From contig NZ_JAMZNK010000006.1 of assembly GCF_027980145.1 (NCBI RefSeq), positions 62,001-126,000 on the forward strand: DNA of 64,000 nucleotides, written 5' to 3'. The position numbers and the translations under genes were made by a program. How positions within the stretch are numbered: the first letter of the stretch is position 1; the number at the start of each line of letters is the position of its first letter. Below, piece by piece: positions 1 to 9,800 of this stretch. The DNA comes from Flavobacterium azizsancarii. GTDB lineage: Bacteria; Bacteroidota; Bacteroidia; Flavobacteriales; Flavobacteriaceae. Below the pieces are notes generated by a model. That model did not search any database. It saw only the letters and a list, made by a program, of their open reading frames with translations, and was not told the DNA's origin.

Positions 1-746
1 AAAATTATAAAGAAGCTATCGATTATGTTTTTGTCCCAATTGGCGGAGGTGGATTGGCTTCAGGATTATCTGAAGTTTTTAGACATCTGAGTCCTGATAC
101 TAAAATTATTGGAGTTGAACCTAAAGGTGCTCCTTCAATGAAAACCTCTATTGAAGAAAATAAAAATACTGCACTTGCAACTATTGATAAATTTGTTGAC
201 GGCGCTGCAGTAAAACAAGTTGGCGATAAAACTTTTGAAATATGCCGTAATAACTTAAACGACATCATTCTGGTTCCTGAAGGCAAAGTGTGCACGACAA
301 TTTTGCGTTTATACAACGAAGAGGCTATGGTTGTAGAACCGGCTGGAGCATTAACAATTGCTGCTTTAGATTTTTATAAGGATAAAATAAAAGGCAAAAC
401 CGTAGTTTGCGTAGTAAGCGGAAGTAATAATGATATCGAAAGAACGGCCGAAATAAAAGAGCGTTCTTTACTTTACGAAGGTTTGATGCATTATTTTATG
501 ATTCAGTTTCCACAACGTCCCGGAGCTCTAAAAGAATTTGTAAATAATATTTTAGGACCGGATGATGACATCACTTACTTTCAATTCGCTAAGAAAAACA
601 GCCGTGAAGTTGGTTCTGTCGTAGTTGGATTAGAATTGAAAAACAAAAAAGATATTCTGGCAATTAAAATGAACATGACCAAAAATGGTTTTGAATTTCA
701 ATATCTGAATGACAACCAGGATTTGTTTACACAGTTAATAGGATAA
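1..746 (+). CDS. ilvA: Threonine dehydratase (threonine ammonia-lyase), C-terminal part
   Basis: PLP enzyme that deaminates L-threonine to 2-oxobutanoate, the first step of isoleucine synthesis in the cytoplasm. The gene enters from the left edge, reading from base 3, so the N-terminus with the PLP-binding lysine is not visible. The visible part begins just before the glycine-rich phosphate-binding loop PIGGGGLASG, carries the rest of the fold-type II catalytic domain (EEAMVVEPAGA, VCVVSGSNND), and ends in an ACT-like regulatory domain starting near QFPQRPGALKEF, a region that in this family usually binds isoleucine or valine. The reading frame is intact to the TAA. It may be the last gene of an ilv operon lying to the left, which is inferred. 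A catabolic threonine dehydratase is less likely because of the C-terminal ACT-like region. Confidence 0.93.
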   Translation, partial: NYKEAIDYVFVPIGGGGLASGLSEVFRHLSPDTKIIGVEPKGAPSMKTSIEENKNTALATIDKFVDGAAVKQVGDKTFEICRNNLNDIILVPEGKVCTTILRLYNEEAMVVEPAGALTIAALDFYKDKIKGKTVVCVVSGSNNDIERTAEIKERSLLYEGLMHYFMIQFPQRPGALKEFVNNILGPDDDITYFQFAKKNSREVGSVVVGLELKNKKDILAIKMNMTKNGFEFQYLNDNQDLFTQLIG

Positions 747-885
747 TCAAACTTTAACCCACTTTTTGTTTTTCTTTAAGTTTCACTGCATAATCTTTGT
801 GTAACTTTGTGTACTGGATTTTCGCAGAGAATCACAAAGATTTCACCAGCTTTACAAAAGAAAGCACTTTATTTTTATTAAAAAA

Positions 886-1269
886 ATGGCAACTCAGGAT
901 ATTTCAAACATAGAAGACATCAAACTTTTAGTAAATACATTTTATGATAAAGTTCAGAAAGATGATTTAATTGGACCTATTTTCAATGAAAAAATGCTAG
1001 GAAGATGGCCTGAACATTTAGAAAAAATGTATCGTTTTTGGCAAACCATTCTTTTAGAAGAACATACTTATTCCGGAAGCCCATTTCCGCCACACAAACA
1101 ATTACCTGTAAATCAGTCTCATTTTGATCGCTGGATGGAAATTTTCACTTCAACTGTCGATGAATTATTTATTGGAAAATTAGCTGAGGAAGCTAAAGTT
1201 CGTGCAGCAAATATGGCCTATATGTTCAATTACAAAATTGAATATTTTAGAAATCCTGAAAATCATTAG
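886..1269 (+). CDS. Group III truncated haemoglobin
   Basis: Small cytoplasmic haem protein of 127 residues, the usual size for truncated globins, a family linked to O2 or NO binding and detoxification. Visible family features are the helix-B tyrosine in NTFYDKV (Tyr20), the FWQTILL segment, the PPHKQLP loop and the HFDRWMEIF helix characteristic of group III. The gap of about 140 nt from ilvA is filled with degenerate repeat-like DNA (795-870), so it is probably transcribed separately. The start is the first ATG in frame, and the upstream sequence is A-rich as expected for Bacteroidota. The fold assignment is firm; the physiological role here is not shown by the context. Confidence 0.88.
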   Translation: MATQDISNIEDIKLLVNTFYDKVQKDDLIGPIFNEKMLGRWPEHLEKMYRFWQTILLEEHTYSGSPFPPHKQLPVNQSHFDRWMEIFTSTVDELFIGKLAEEAKVRAANMAYMFNYKIEYFRNPENH

Positions 1270-1365
1270 AAAAAAAATTGCCATCAATTTCACGAATTAT
1301 CATGAATTATTTTATTGGAAATTTTTATCTCTATAAATTTAAAATGTTCTTTTGAAAACGGAAGT

Positions 1366-1446
1366 CCTAGCCCTGATGGAAGCGGCATCCTTTTTGTTTT
1401 TTCTTTAAAAACAAAAAGATACAGCGTACAGCAGGAATTAGCTCCT
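1366..1446. repeat. Dispersed intergenic element, copy 1 (conserved ends, variable hairpin)
   Basis: One end reads CCTAGCCCTGATGGAAGC and the other GGAATTAGCTCC. Related ends occur inverted at 16337-16415 and 32273-32412. Between the ends is a copy-specific hairpin, here CTTTTTGTTTTT pairing with AAAAACAAAAAG (1390-1418). An open frame of 66 codons runs through it (1315-1515) but is only read-through of the repeat. The rest of the 315-nt gap (1270-1584) holds degenerate filler and the promoter of the next gene. Confidence 0.7.
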
Positions 1447-1551
1447 AAAACCTATATAAGATCTCAAGACAAACTTCACGAAAAACGCAATAAAAATCAC
1501 CTTCGAATAAAATAATTGTAACAAATAGCAAAAAATAGCGGTGTTAATTCG

Positions 1552-1559
1552 TAATTTTG
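1552..1559 (+). promoter_or_regulatory. Candidate -7 box of the aromatic amino acid hydroxylase
   Basis: TAATTTTG matches the Bacteroidota -7 consensus TAnnTTTG and lies 25 nt before the ATG at 1585. No TTG is found at the expected 19-21 nt upstream, so only the -7 element is supported. Confidence 0.5.
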
Positions 1560-1584
1560 CATTCTAAACTACAACGTTTTCGAA

Positions 1585-3360
1585 ATGAATGCAAGTATTG
1601 AAACAAACCCGTTATTAGAGCGATTGCCTAAACATTTAAAGCAGTTTATTAAACCTCAGGATTATAGCGATTACACTCCTATAAACCAAGCGGTTTGGCG
1701 CTATGTAATGCGTAAAAATGTAGATTATTTATCGAAAGTTGCACATAGTTCGTACTTAGACGGCTTACGCAAAACGGGAATCGAAATTGATGCGATCCCT
1801 AGTATGTATGGAATGAACCGGATTCTAACCGAAATTGGCTGGGCTGCGGTTGCGGTTGACGGATTTATTCCGCCAAATGCTTTTATGGAATTTCAGGCTT
1901 ACAACGTTTTGGTTATTGCTTCAGATATTCGCCAGTTAGAACATATCGAATATACGCCTGCTCCGGATATTATTCACGAAGGTGCCGGCCACGCTCCTAT
2001 TATTGCGAATCCTGAATATGCTGAATATTTACGCCGGTTTGGAGAAATTGGCTGCAAAGCCATTTCATCACATAAAGATTATCAGATGTACGAGGCGATT
2101 CGGTTGCTTTCAATATTAAAAGAAGCCGAAGATACTCCACAGGAAAAAATAGACGAGGCTGAAAAAGCTGTTGCCGATCTGCAAAATAATATGGGGGAAT
2201 TGTCTGAAATGGCTCAAATTCGAAACCTGCATTGGTGGACTGTTGAATATGGCCTGATTGGAACTGTTGAAAACCCAAAAATATATGGCGCAGGATTACT
2301 TTCATCGATTGGAGAAAGTGCCTGGTGCATGACGGATAACGTAAAGAAAATACCTTACGATATCTCTGCTGCGAATCAGAATTTTGATATTACGCAATTG
2401 CAACCTCAATTATATGTAACGCCAAATTTCTCTTATTTAAGTTTGGTCCTGGAAGAATTTGCGAATAAAATGGCTTTAAGAACCGGGGGACTTTCGGGGA
2501 TTCAGAAACTAATTCATTCCAATGCTTTAGGAACTATTGAATTGAGTACAGGTTTACAGATTTCGGGAGTTTTTACAAATGTATTAGAAGAGGAAGGAAA
2601 ACCAATTTACATTCAGACAACAGGAAAAACAGCTTTATCGTATCGCGAAAAAGAATTAGTTGGCCACGGAACGCTAACACATCCGGAAGGTTTTGGAAGT
2701 CCGATTGGGAAACTGAAAGGATTCAATTTAGCAATCGAAGATATGAGCCCGAAGGATTTACAAGCTTATAGTATCGTTGAAAATGAAACTGTAAAACTGG
2801 AGTTTGAAGGCAATATTATTGTTGAAGGAGAAATCATTACAGGTTCCAGAAATTTACACGGTGAAATTATCCTGATTAGTTTTAGAAATTGTACCGTTAC
2901 ACATGGCGAAACAATTTTGTTTCAGCCGGAATGGGGAAATTATGATATGGCAATTGGTAAAAAAGTAGTTTCGGCTTTTTCAGGTCCAGCCGATGTAAAT
3001 AGTTTCGATTTGATAAATTCGGTTCCTAAAACTACAACTATAAAAGCCAAACATTCAGACGAACGTGACGATCTGGAGATTTTGTACCAAACGGTTCGTA
3101 TGATCAGAGAAAATAAAGATGCTAAATCTGAATTGAAATCTGTATTTGAGAAACTTCAAAAAAACCATTCTAATGATTGGTTGCTTTCTATTGAAATAGC
3201 GGAGCTTTCGAAGGATTCAAATGAAGCACAGCTTTTGCAGAAAGTATTGGTTTATCTGGATCAGTTGAAAATAAAACGTCCTGAAGTGGCACATTTAATT
3301 ACTGGTGGATTGGATTTGATATTTAACGGTTCTTTGCCGGATTTGCCACAAAGACAATAA
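1585..3360 (+). CDS. Aromatic amino acid hydroxylase (phenylalanine 4-monooxygenase family), long form
   Basis: Non-haem iron, tetrahydropterin-dependent monooxygenase that most likely converts phenylalanine to tyrosine. The iron site is visible: His131 and His136 in IIHEGAGHAP and Glu221 in WWTVEYGLIG, with the surrounding family signature. At 591 residues it is about twice as long as proteobacterial PhhA. The catalytic domain fills roughly the first 330 residues. The remaining 250 or so have no motif I recognise, although PEGFGSPIGKLKGF and the RNLHGEIILISFRNC segment look like a folded beta-rich domain. There is no signal peptide, so it is cytoplasmic. The start is the ATG 25 nt after a TAATTTTG promoter box. 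The family is certain; exact substrate (Phe versus Trp or Tyr) is inferred. Confidence 0.9.
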   Translation: MNASIETNPLLERLPKHLKQFIKPQDYSDYTPINQAVWRYVMRKNVDYLSKVAHSSYLDGLRKTGIEIDAIPSMYGMNRILTEIGWAAVAVDGFIPPNAFMEFQAYNVLVIASDIRQLEHIEYTPAPDIIHEGAGHAPIIANPEYAEYLRRFGEIGCKAISSHKDYQMYEAIRLLSILKEAEDTPQEKIDEAEKAVADLQNNMGELSEMAQIRNLHWWTVEYGLIGTVENPKIYGAGLLSSIGESAWCMTDNVKKIPYDISAANQNFDITQLQPQLYVTPNFSYLSLVLEEFANKMALRTGGLSGIQKLIHSNALGTIELSTGLQISGVFTNVLEEEGKPIYIQTTGKTALSYREKELVGHGTLTHPEGFGSPIGKLKGFNLAIEDMSPKDLQAYSIVENETVKLEFEGNIIVEGEIITGSRNLHGEIILISFRNCTVTHGETILFQPEWGNYDMAIGKKVVSAFSGPADVNSFDLINSVPKTTTIKAKHSDERDDLEILYQTVRMIRENKDAKSELKSVFEKLQKNHSNDWLLSIEIAELSKDSNEAQLLQKVLVYLDQLKIKRPEVAHLITGGLDLIFNGSLPDLPQRQ

Positions 3361-3473
3361 GACTTTTTGTTGTTGCGAAAATTTTGCCCACGAATCTTAC
3401 TGATTTAAACTGATTAACGCAGGTTTTTTTTTAATCTCGCAAAGACGTGAAGTCGCAAAGTTTTTCTACAATT

Positions 3474-3579
3474 TTGTCATTTCGACCCAAGGGAGAAATC
3501 ACACGCGGGATTCGACAAAGATTGACGACTTTCTGTGCGGAGCTTCTAGTGTGATTTCTCCCTTGGGCCGAAATGACAA
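3474..3579. repeat. MITE-like inverted-repeat element
   Basis: Two 31-bp arms (3474-3504 and 3549-3579) are inverted copies with one mismatch. They begin TTGTCATTTCGACCC and end GGCCGAAATGACAA, enclosing 44 bp with the segment CGACAAAGATTGACG. A second, damaged member lies at 62044-62172. It sits between two convergent genes and could also act as a bidirectional terminator. No coding capacity. Confidence 0.8.
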
Positions 3580-3636
3580 ACAATACGATTAATCATTAAT
3601 TAAAAAAACTTAGAGTCTTTTTGCCTTTGTGGCAAA

Positions 3637-4266
3637 CTACAATTTTAAATCTGTATTAAAATCTTTATCAGATTCAATTGTTTTTCCTTCGTATTGCAAT
3701 TTCCAACCCATTGAATTTGTCAGGATCAGAATTTTAGATAACTCACTAATCAATCTATTTTGGGCATTGGTTTTCAAGGTCGATTTCTCGATTTTTTTCG
3801 CCAGATTGGCTTTTACTGATTTGTTGATTTTGTTGTAATCATCTCCTGTAAAAGGATTTAGTTTGCTTTGTTCAACATCGTAAAACTGAATATCCGGATT
3901 GATTGTAATTTCTTCTTTTGGAATATTAAGAATGGTGATGGTTTTATTTTTTTCGTCGATATCGTATTTGATTTTATGCAAATCATAAGCAACTGTAACA
4001 TTTGCATTCACGACAACAAGTGCTTTCTTCTCAAAAGAAACCATATCCATCAAGTATTTCTGTTGATTTTTATAGGTAATGACTTCTGAAAAATGCCCTT
4101 CGGTGACTACTAATTTTCCAACATTTAAAATCTGCTGTTGAATTAAATTGGTATTGTAATCGATGGTAGAATCGTCGTCTTTTTTGAACTCACAATATTT
4201 GAAAGCCAAAACTATCAAAAGTACGACCGCAACGAAAACTATTATTCTCTTTATTAAATTTTGCAT
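3637..4266 (-). CDS. DUF4230 family membrane-anchored protein
   Basis: 209 residues with one N-terminal membrane helix (about residues 5-24, IKRIIVFVAVVLLIVLAFKY) followed by a soluble domain that should lie in the periplasm. The body matches the DUF4230 pattern as I know it: a beta-rich segment with VTEGHFSEVITY, then KKALVVVNANVTVAYDL and INPDIQFYDVEQSKLNPF, and a helical C-terminus containing LGWKLQYEG-like sequence (SMGWKLQYEG). Function of the family is unknown. The gene stands alone between repeat-rich gaps. The start is an ATG directly before the charged and hydrophobic signal-anchor. Confidence 0.75.
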   Translation of the reverse strand: MQNLIKRIIVFVAVVLLIVLAFKYCEFKKDDDSTIDYNTNLIQQQILNVGKLVVTEGHFSEVITYKNQQKYLMDMVSFEKKALVVVNANVTVAYDLHKIKYDIDEKNKTITILNIPKEEITINPDIQFYDVEQSKLNPFTGDDYNKINKSVKANLAKKIEKSTLKTNAQNRLISELSKILILTNSMGWKLQYEGKTIESDKDFNTDLKL

Positions 4267-4343
4267 TCTATTATTTTATTAGACCAATTTACTTCTTTTT
4301 TCTAAGAGGTTAAAAGTTTTTCATCACTAAGTTTTTTCGCCAT

Positions 4344-4487
4344 GACCCGAGCAACAGCGAACAGGCGAAGCAATTTCACGAATTTTCACTAATGCTTTGT
4401 TTATAATTTATAATGATGTGAATTTAAAATTTGTGAAATTGCTTATTATGCGCAAACTATATATCAGTGAAAATTCGTGAAATTTGC
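4344..4487. repeat. Inverted repeat plus dispersed 26-bp motif in the tamL-DUF4230 gap
   Basis: Arms GCAATTTCACGAATTTTCACT (4370-4390) and AGTGAAAATTCGTGAAATTT (from 4466) are inverted copies spaced by about 75 nt. The left end (4344-4369) is the motif GACCCGAGCAACAGCGAACA followed by GGCGAA, which recurs in reverse at 62126-62150 and 62530-62558. The 243-nt gap holds nothing else. Confidence 0.6.
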
Positions 4488-4509
4488 GGCAAAAAACGTG
4501 GCAAAATTC

Positions 4510-6807
4510 TTAAAATGGATAACCAATTGCGATATTCAAAATCAGGTTTTCTTTTCTCCACGGTCCGCTGCCAAAATTGATATCGTCGATTACCCATCTT
4601 TGTCCTTCCGGCAAATAAGGCTTTCTTAACGGAAATGCCAGATCTGTTCTTAGAACTAAGAAAGACAAATCAAAACGCAATCCCGCTCCGGCACCCACGG
4701 CAATCTCTTTCATGAAATCTTTGGTAATTTGTCCTCCTGGTTTATCTTTATCAGCATTTAAAAGCCAAACGTTTCCAGCATCTATAAATACTGCACCGCG
4801 AACAATACTAAAAAGTTTTGCCCTGTATTCTGTACTAAATTCTAATTTTAAATCTCCTGACTGATCCGGTAAGTATGAATTATCTGTGACAGTATTTACA
4901 TAACTTCCAGGACCGAGAGATCGTGCTCTAAAAGCACGAATACTATTGGTTCCTCCTACCACAAATTGCTTAGACGTTGGCAATGCACCAGAATTTCCGT
5001 AAGGCAGTCCGGCACCAATAATAATTCTGCTTGCCAGTTCACTTTCTTTACCCAATTTTAAATAATGCCTGAAATCTCCTTTTAGCTTTACAAATTGACT
5101 AAACGGAACATCAAATATTTTTATGGTATCGTTCTTTTTTACATTAGCGCCTGTAGCCAAACCAGTTATATTTCCTGCCAAATCTAATTCTCCATTAAAA
5201 TAAAACGTATTTTTTTTACGCTTCTGCATTGTATTTGTATATGTATACGAGTACGTTGGTCCAAAAATCAGTTGCTTTTCGATTACTTTCCCTAACGATG
5301 CATCTTCTATAATATCCTGACGATACTCTGCTGTTACATTATTTGGGCTCACATACGTAATATCAATAAGATTGAATTGGTGTTCTTTTCTGATGTTTTC
5401 TTTCCATTGATAACCAAATGATGTTTTAAACGAATTCAATGCATACAATTGTGTTCTGTTTTGATATTCATATCTCACTGTAGCTTTTGTTCTCGGCACA
5501 TATTCGCTGGAACCTTCAATATGAAAAAACGGCACAATAAATCTCGGCCAGGTCAAGCTGGTTTCTGTTCCTAATTTATAAATATTTTTTCCGTTATTAG
5601 TTCCTGCAAGCTGAAAATCGGCTCCGCCAAAAACAGAAACCGTCAGCAGTTCAGCACCACGAAATAAGTTTCGGTTGTTCCAGTTTACATTCAGTTCTGT
5701 TCCTGTATAACTGGCTGAATTTGTTTTTCCTAAAACTTCTACACGAATAAATTTCTTCGGCAAAAGCGTCAGATAATAATAAGAATCCAAGGCGTTTTTT
5801 ATACTATCAGAAGGTTTAAATTCGTTTTTTACAAAACTAAAAGTTCCCAGATTCACGAATCGGTTTAAAGTCAAATTGTGGTTCTTTCTATTGTATAAAT
5901 CTCCTTTTTTAAAATAGATCGCCCGATCAAAAACCCTTGGTTTAAAAGTATCTGCAGTATCAATAATCGTAAAATCTTTGTATTGAACAATATCTTTACC
6001 AGTGTATTTCACGCTATCTTTTGAAACGGTAAAATTAGGATAAACTACAATTTTATTAATCTTGTAAGCGGTCAAAGCTTTTGGCGGTGCCTCAGGTTTT
6101 ATTACCAACCTGATTTTTACTTCATGATCGCCTTTGCTGCTGTCTACCTGGGCTAAAATATAATCCGGATTAAAGTAGTAATATCCTTTTTCTTTAAGCC
6201 TTGCATCTATTCTTTCTCTCTCTGCTTTTATGACATCCAAATCATATGGTTTTCCTACTTTCAATAAACTTCTTCGGCTTGATCGCCCAATTATTCTTGA
6301 CATGGCCAGAGAGTCATCCGGAAAAATTACACTTTTAATAATATACTGTCTTTTAGGCACAACCGTATATTCTGCAGTTGCTCTTTTGTTACTAACAGTA
6401 GAATCTGCACTGACACGCGTTTTAAAATAACCTCTGTTTTCTGTGAAATTTCGTAAAACCGAAGCATTATAATCTAAATCGACTTTGCTAAAAAGTACTG
6501 GCGCTTCTCCCACTTTATTACGCAGCCAATATCGAATTCCTTTTTGTTTTTTAGGTTCGCCTGCAATATTGTAAATCCATAATTTAGGTCGTAAACCTAA
6601 TATTTGCTTGTTGGGTTTTGGTCGCAATAAATCTTCTAGTTCATTCTCGAAAGCTTTTCTTTCTTTCTTTTTAATAGTAGAATCCTTTACTGTCACAGAA
6701 CCTCCTGTGTACAATAAATCTCCTTCGGGCAAATATTTAGTATTGCTGCATCCAAAAACAAAAAATAAGGATAGCGCTATAAAATATTTTACATATCTAA
6801 TTTCCAT
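4510..6807 (-). CDS. tamL: TamL-type BamA/TamA-family outer-membrane lipoprotein
   Basis: Omp85-superfamily barrel protein of about 765 residues. The N-terminus MEIRYVKYFIALSLFFVFGC is a lipoprotein signal peptide with the acylated cysteine at residue 20, a feature of the Bacteroidota TamA homologue TamL. POTRA-like segments follow (RQYIIKSVIFPDD, KERIDARLKEKGYYYF-like), then a C-terminal 16-strand-type barrel with the usual FVVGGTNSIRAFRARSLGPG loop and the end NLILNIAIGYPF. It lies directly downstream of tamB, 4 nt after its stop if the ATG at 6805-6807 is used. An ATG at 6826-6828 would overlap tamB by 17 nt. I chose the later start because it gives a normal-length signal peptide. It presumably works with TamB in outer-membrane protein or lipid homeostasis. 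Confidence 0.9.
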   Translation of the reverse strand: MEIRYVKYFIALSLFFVFGCSNTKYLPEGDLLYTGGSVTVKDSTIKKKERKAFENELEDLLRPKPNKQILGLRPKLWIYNIAGEPKKQKGIRYWLRNKVGEAPVLFSKVDLDYNASVLRNFTENRGYFKTRVSADSTVSNKRATAEYTVVPKRQYIIKSVIFPDDSLAMSRIIGRSSRRSLLKVGKPYDLDVIKAERERIDARLKEKGYYYFNPDYILAQVDSSKGDHEVKIRLVIKPEAPPKALTAYKINKIVVYPNFTVSKDSVKYTGKDIVQYKDFTIIDTADTFKPRVFDRAIYFKKGDLYNRKNHNLTLNRFVNLGTFSFVKNEFKPSDSIKNALDSYYYLTLLPKKFIRVEVLGKTNSASYTGTELNVNWNNRNLFRGAELLTVSVFGGADFQLAGTNNGKNIYKLGTETSLTWPRFIVPFFHIEGSSEYVPRTKATVRYEYQNRTQLYALNSFKTSFGYQWKENIRKEHQFNLIDITYVSPNNVTAEYRQDIIEDASLGKVIEKQLIFGPTYSYTYTNTMQKRKKNTFYFNGELDLAGNITGLATGANVKKNDTIKIFDVPFSQFVKLKGDFRHYLKLGKESELASRIIIGAGLPYGNSGALPTSKQFVVGGTNSIRAFRARSLGPGSYVNTVTDNSYLPDQSGDLKLEFSTEYRAKLFSIVRGAVFIDAGNVWLLNADKDKPGGQITKDFMKEIAVGAGAGLRFDLSFLVLRTDLAFPLRKPYLPEGQRWVIDDINFGSGPWRKENLILNIAIGYPF

Positions 6808-6811
6808 ATTG

Positions 6812-9800
6812 CTATGTCTTTTGTTCATTTCCTTCAATTTTATTTTCTTCGTCTTCTTTTTTATTCTCTTCCTTCTCTTTCTGCTTCTTTTTCTCTTTTC
6901 GCAGTTTTTCTTCTTTTATCATTTCTTTTTCGGCTGCACTTCTATGAAAAAGTTCACGGAATTTATTGTAACTCATTGTAATAATAAACGCAACTCCTGT
7001 CTCGACAACCTGACCTTCGACTGCAACCTGATATTCGTTTTTGCGATACGCACGAAGCATATATCGGCCGTCTTTTGTTAGTTGATAATCTAATGCTACG
7101 TCGCCGGCAATATTGGTACTTTCTTCATTTGCGCGTTCTTGTCCTTCGACAGCAAAACTGCTTCCTACCGTAACTTTTAATCGATCATTTAAAAGTTTTT
7201 TAGAAACACCCACATTCAAATCTGTTCTGTTTTCCCTGTTTCCGGTAGTATAATCATCTGTAGATTCAAGATCAAACTCTAATTGAACTCCGCTAATTAA
7301 CTCTCCTGCAAGATCATTTAACTGTTGAGAAAGTATTTTACTCACACTTTGTCTTGCCAATGATTCTGCACTTGTTCCGCCGCTTTCACTCGCAAAAGGG
7401 TTTTCACCAATAAATCTGTTTAATAATAACAGTGCAAAAACCTGTTTGTTCAATTCATTTGGTTCTTGTCGTAATTGCTCTAATTTATTTTGGGAAGCTG
7501 TTACGATATCTGATGAAACATCATAATTCCCGTCAGGCAGCACAATATCAAATGTGATTTCCGGTTTCAGTAATTCTCCATTCATTTTCAATAATGTCTG
7601 GAACGGAATTTTCTGTTTGTATGTGTTTTTAACCGTCGGACTCATTGCTCCTAACTGGTTTCCAAGTAAATCTATTGGTGCTGTTTCTACTTTATAAATG
7701 GCTGTAATATTCAGACTTGCCATTGTAGGTTCACCATTCCAGGTAATAGAACTTCCTTTTTGAATATCAAATTTTCTTCGGATCATGTTGAAATTCATTT
7801 CATACGCTCCTTCAGAAAACTCATATTTACCCGTTAAAGTAGTTTTTCCTGACGGATCGATTCCTCCTGTAAGCTGTGCTTCACCTTTTAGATTCAGATA
7901 ATCTCCGTTTCCTTTGTCAATCACCAAGGTAAGTTCAGCTTCTTTATCAATGGCAATTTCAACGCTCACATCCATACCAATTAACTGAGATTGATTCAGT
8001 TCTTTCTCCATCGCAACAGTTTGTTTCAGCAACATATTATCTTCATCGACAAACTCAACAATACCTTCACGATCCGCAATAGAAGGATCTGATTGTGGTA
8101 AAACAACTGTAAATTTAGTGTCTTTGTTTATTTTGATATTTCCGCCAACAACAGGATTTTTAAGCGTTCCTTTTATGTTTAGTTTGGTATCCAGAATTAA
8201 ATCTCCATAAAACAAATCATTATCTGCTTCTTTAGAATGTATGGCTCTAAAATCGTCTGCAACAACTGTTAAACCAAAATCGAAATTACTATAATCAGCA
8301 GACTTAATCGTTCCGTCTATTGTTAACTCGTTATCATTCTCGTCATGAAAAGTAAATTTATCAAACGTAATTACATCATTTTGAAGCGTGATTTTTTCAT
8401 CAACCGTTTTAAAGAAAGAATTCAGTTTAGTTACTCTGAAACCTGTTTCCTTAAAGTCTAATTCTCCAATTACTTTTGGCTCGCTTGCATTGCCCGTAAT
8501 TTTAAAATTCCCGGTTAAATATCCTGTTCCTTCTTTAATATTACCCATACTGAATCCCTGAATACTTTTTATATTCAGTTTATTCAAATCTAAATTGAAA
8601 TCAAGATCTCCATCGTCAACTTTATAATTCCCGGTAAGACTTACATCATTATCCTGACCCGTTAATGTAACATTTGCGGCCAATAAATTATCCACTTTGT
8701 TATCTACTTTAATACCAATATCACCAACAGGTTCCCCTTTAAAAGCGAACTGATCTACTTTTAAATCTGATGTAAAAGTGGGTTTTGTCATTATATTCTC
8801 AACAACTGCATTTCCGTTAATCAGACCTTGCATTAAAATCTCGTCTTTTTTAACCATATTCATAATGGTTTCGATTTTAAAGTTTACAAAATCAACTTTC
8901 AACGGTGCATTATCCTGTTCTCCCTGAGATTGTATCTTTAATTCATTGCCTGAATTTGATAAATAAAACTTATTAATATAAAGTCTTTTTCCTCCAAATT
9001 CAATTACATTTTCAGGATCAACCGTCCATTTATCGTAATTAAGCACAAAGTTTTCTGCATCGATTTTGAAGATATTTTTAGAATCTTCTGTTTTAAATTC
9101 TCCCGCAATAAAATACTGTTGTTTGTCTTTTACATCTTTCACTTCAAGAGCATAAGTCAAAATATTATTTTCGACTTTTCCTGCTAAACTTGTGAATGGA
9201 ATTTTTAAAGAGCCACTTTCGATCGTTGCTACAGAAACCATATATTCTAAAGCATTCTCTTTTCCTTCGATATTTATTTTTCCATCGGCAATTGTGTTAT
9301 CGGCATACACAATTCTTGGTATTGTCCCTTTTATTTCTAATGAATCTGTTACGTTATTGTACTTTCCTGTAATATTGACAGGCTCTAAACCAGTTAATTT
9401 TGGAACCAGTTTAAAAAGCAGCGGATCATTATCAATCTTTAACTTAAAGACCAAACGTTGTTCATCTGCTTCTCCATTTACTTTTGGATTTTTTAAATCA
9501 ATATATTTCGATAATGATTTTTTTATTGCCGCTGTTAATGTGGTCAATTTATATTTTCCGTCAACTTCCGCTTTCAAAAACTGAGATGCAATTTTGATGT
9601 TATTTCTCGTATTATCCGCAAAAGCAATTATACGCACTGAATCCAGAACAATAGGTGCGGCATCTTGTACCACCTGTATATTGGAAAGAAATACTTTACC
9701 GTTTAAAAAATCAGGATTACTGTTGGCAATATCTGCATCTACATTACCACGCAGTTTCATTGGTCCGGCATGAAGATTTAGTTTTTCCAGATCAGCAATA

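Noticed and set aside
1315..1515. 66-codon plus-strand ORF
   Set aside because: Its central part is the dispersed intergenic element, and the same type of read-through peptide would arise wherever that element lies. No promoter or conserved protein feature.
6608..7081. 157-codon plus-strand ORF rich in Phe and Leu
   Set aside because: Antisense shadow of the lysine/glutamate-rich end of tamB and the start of tamL.
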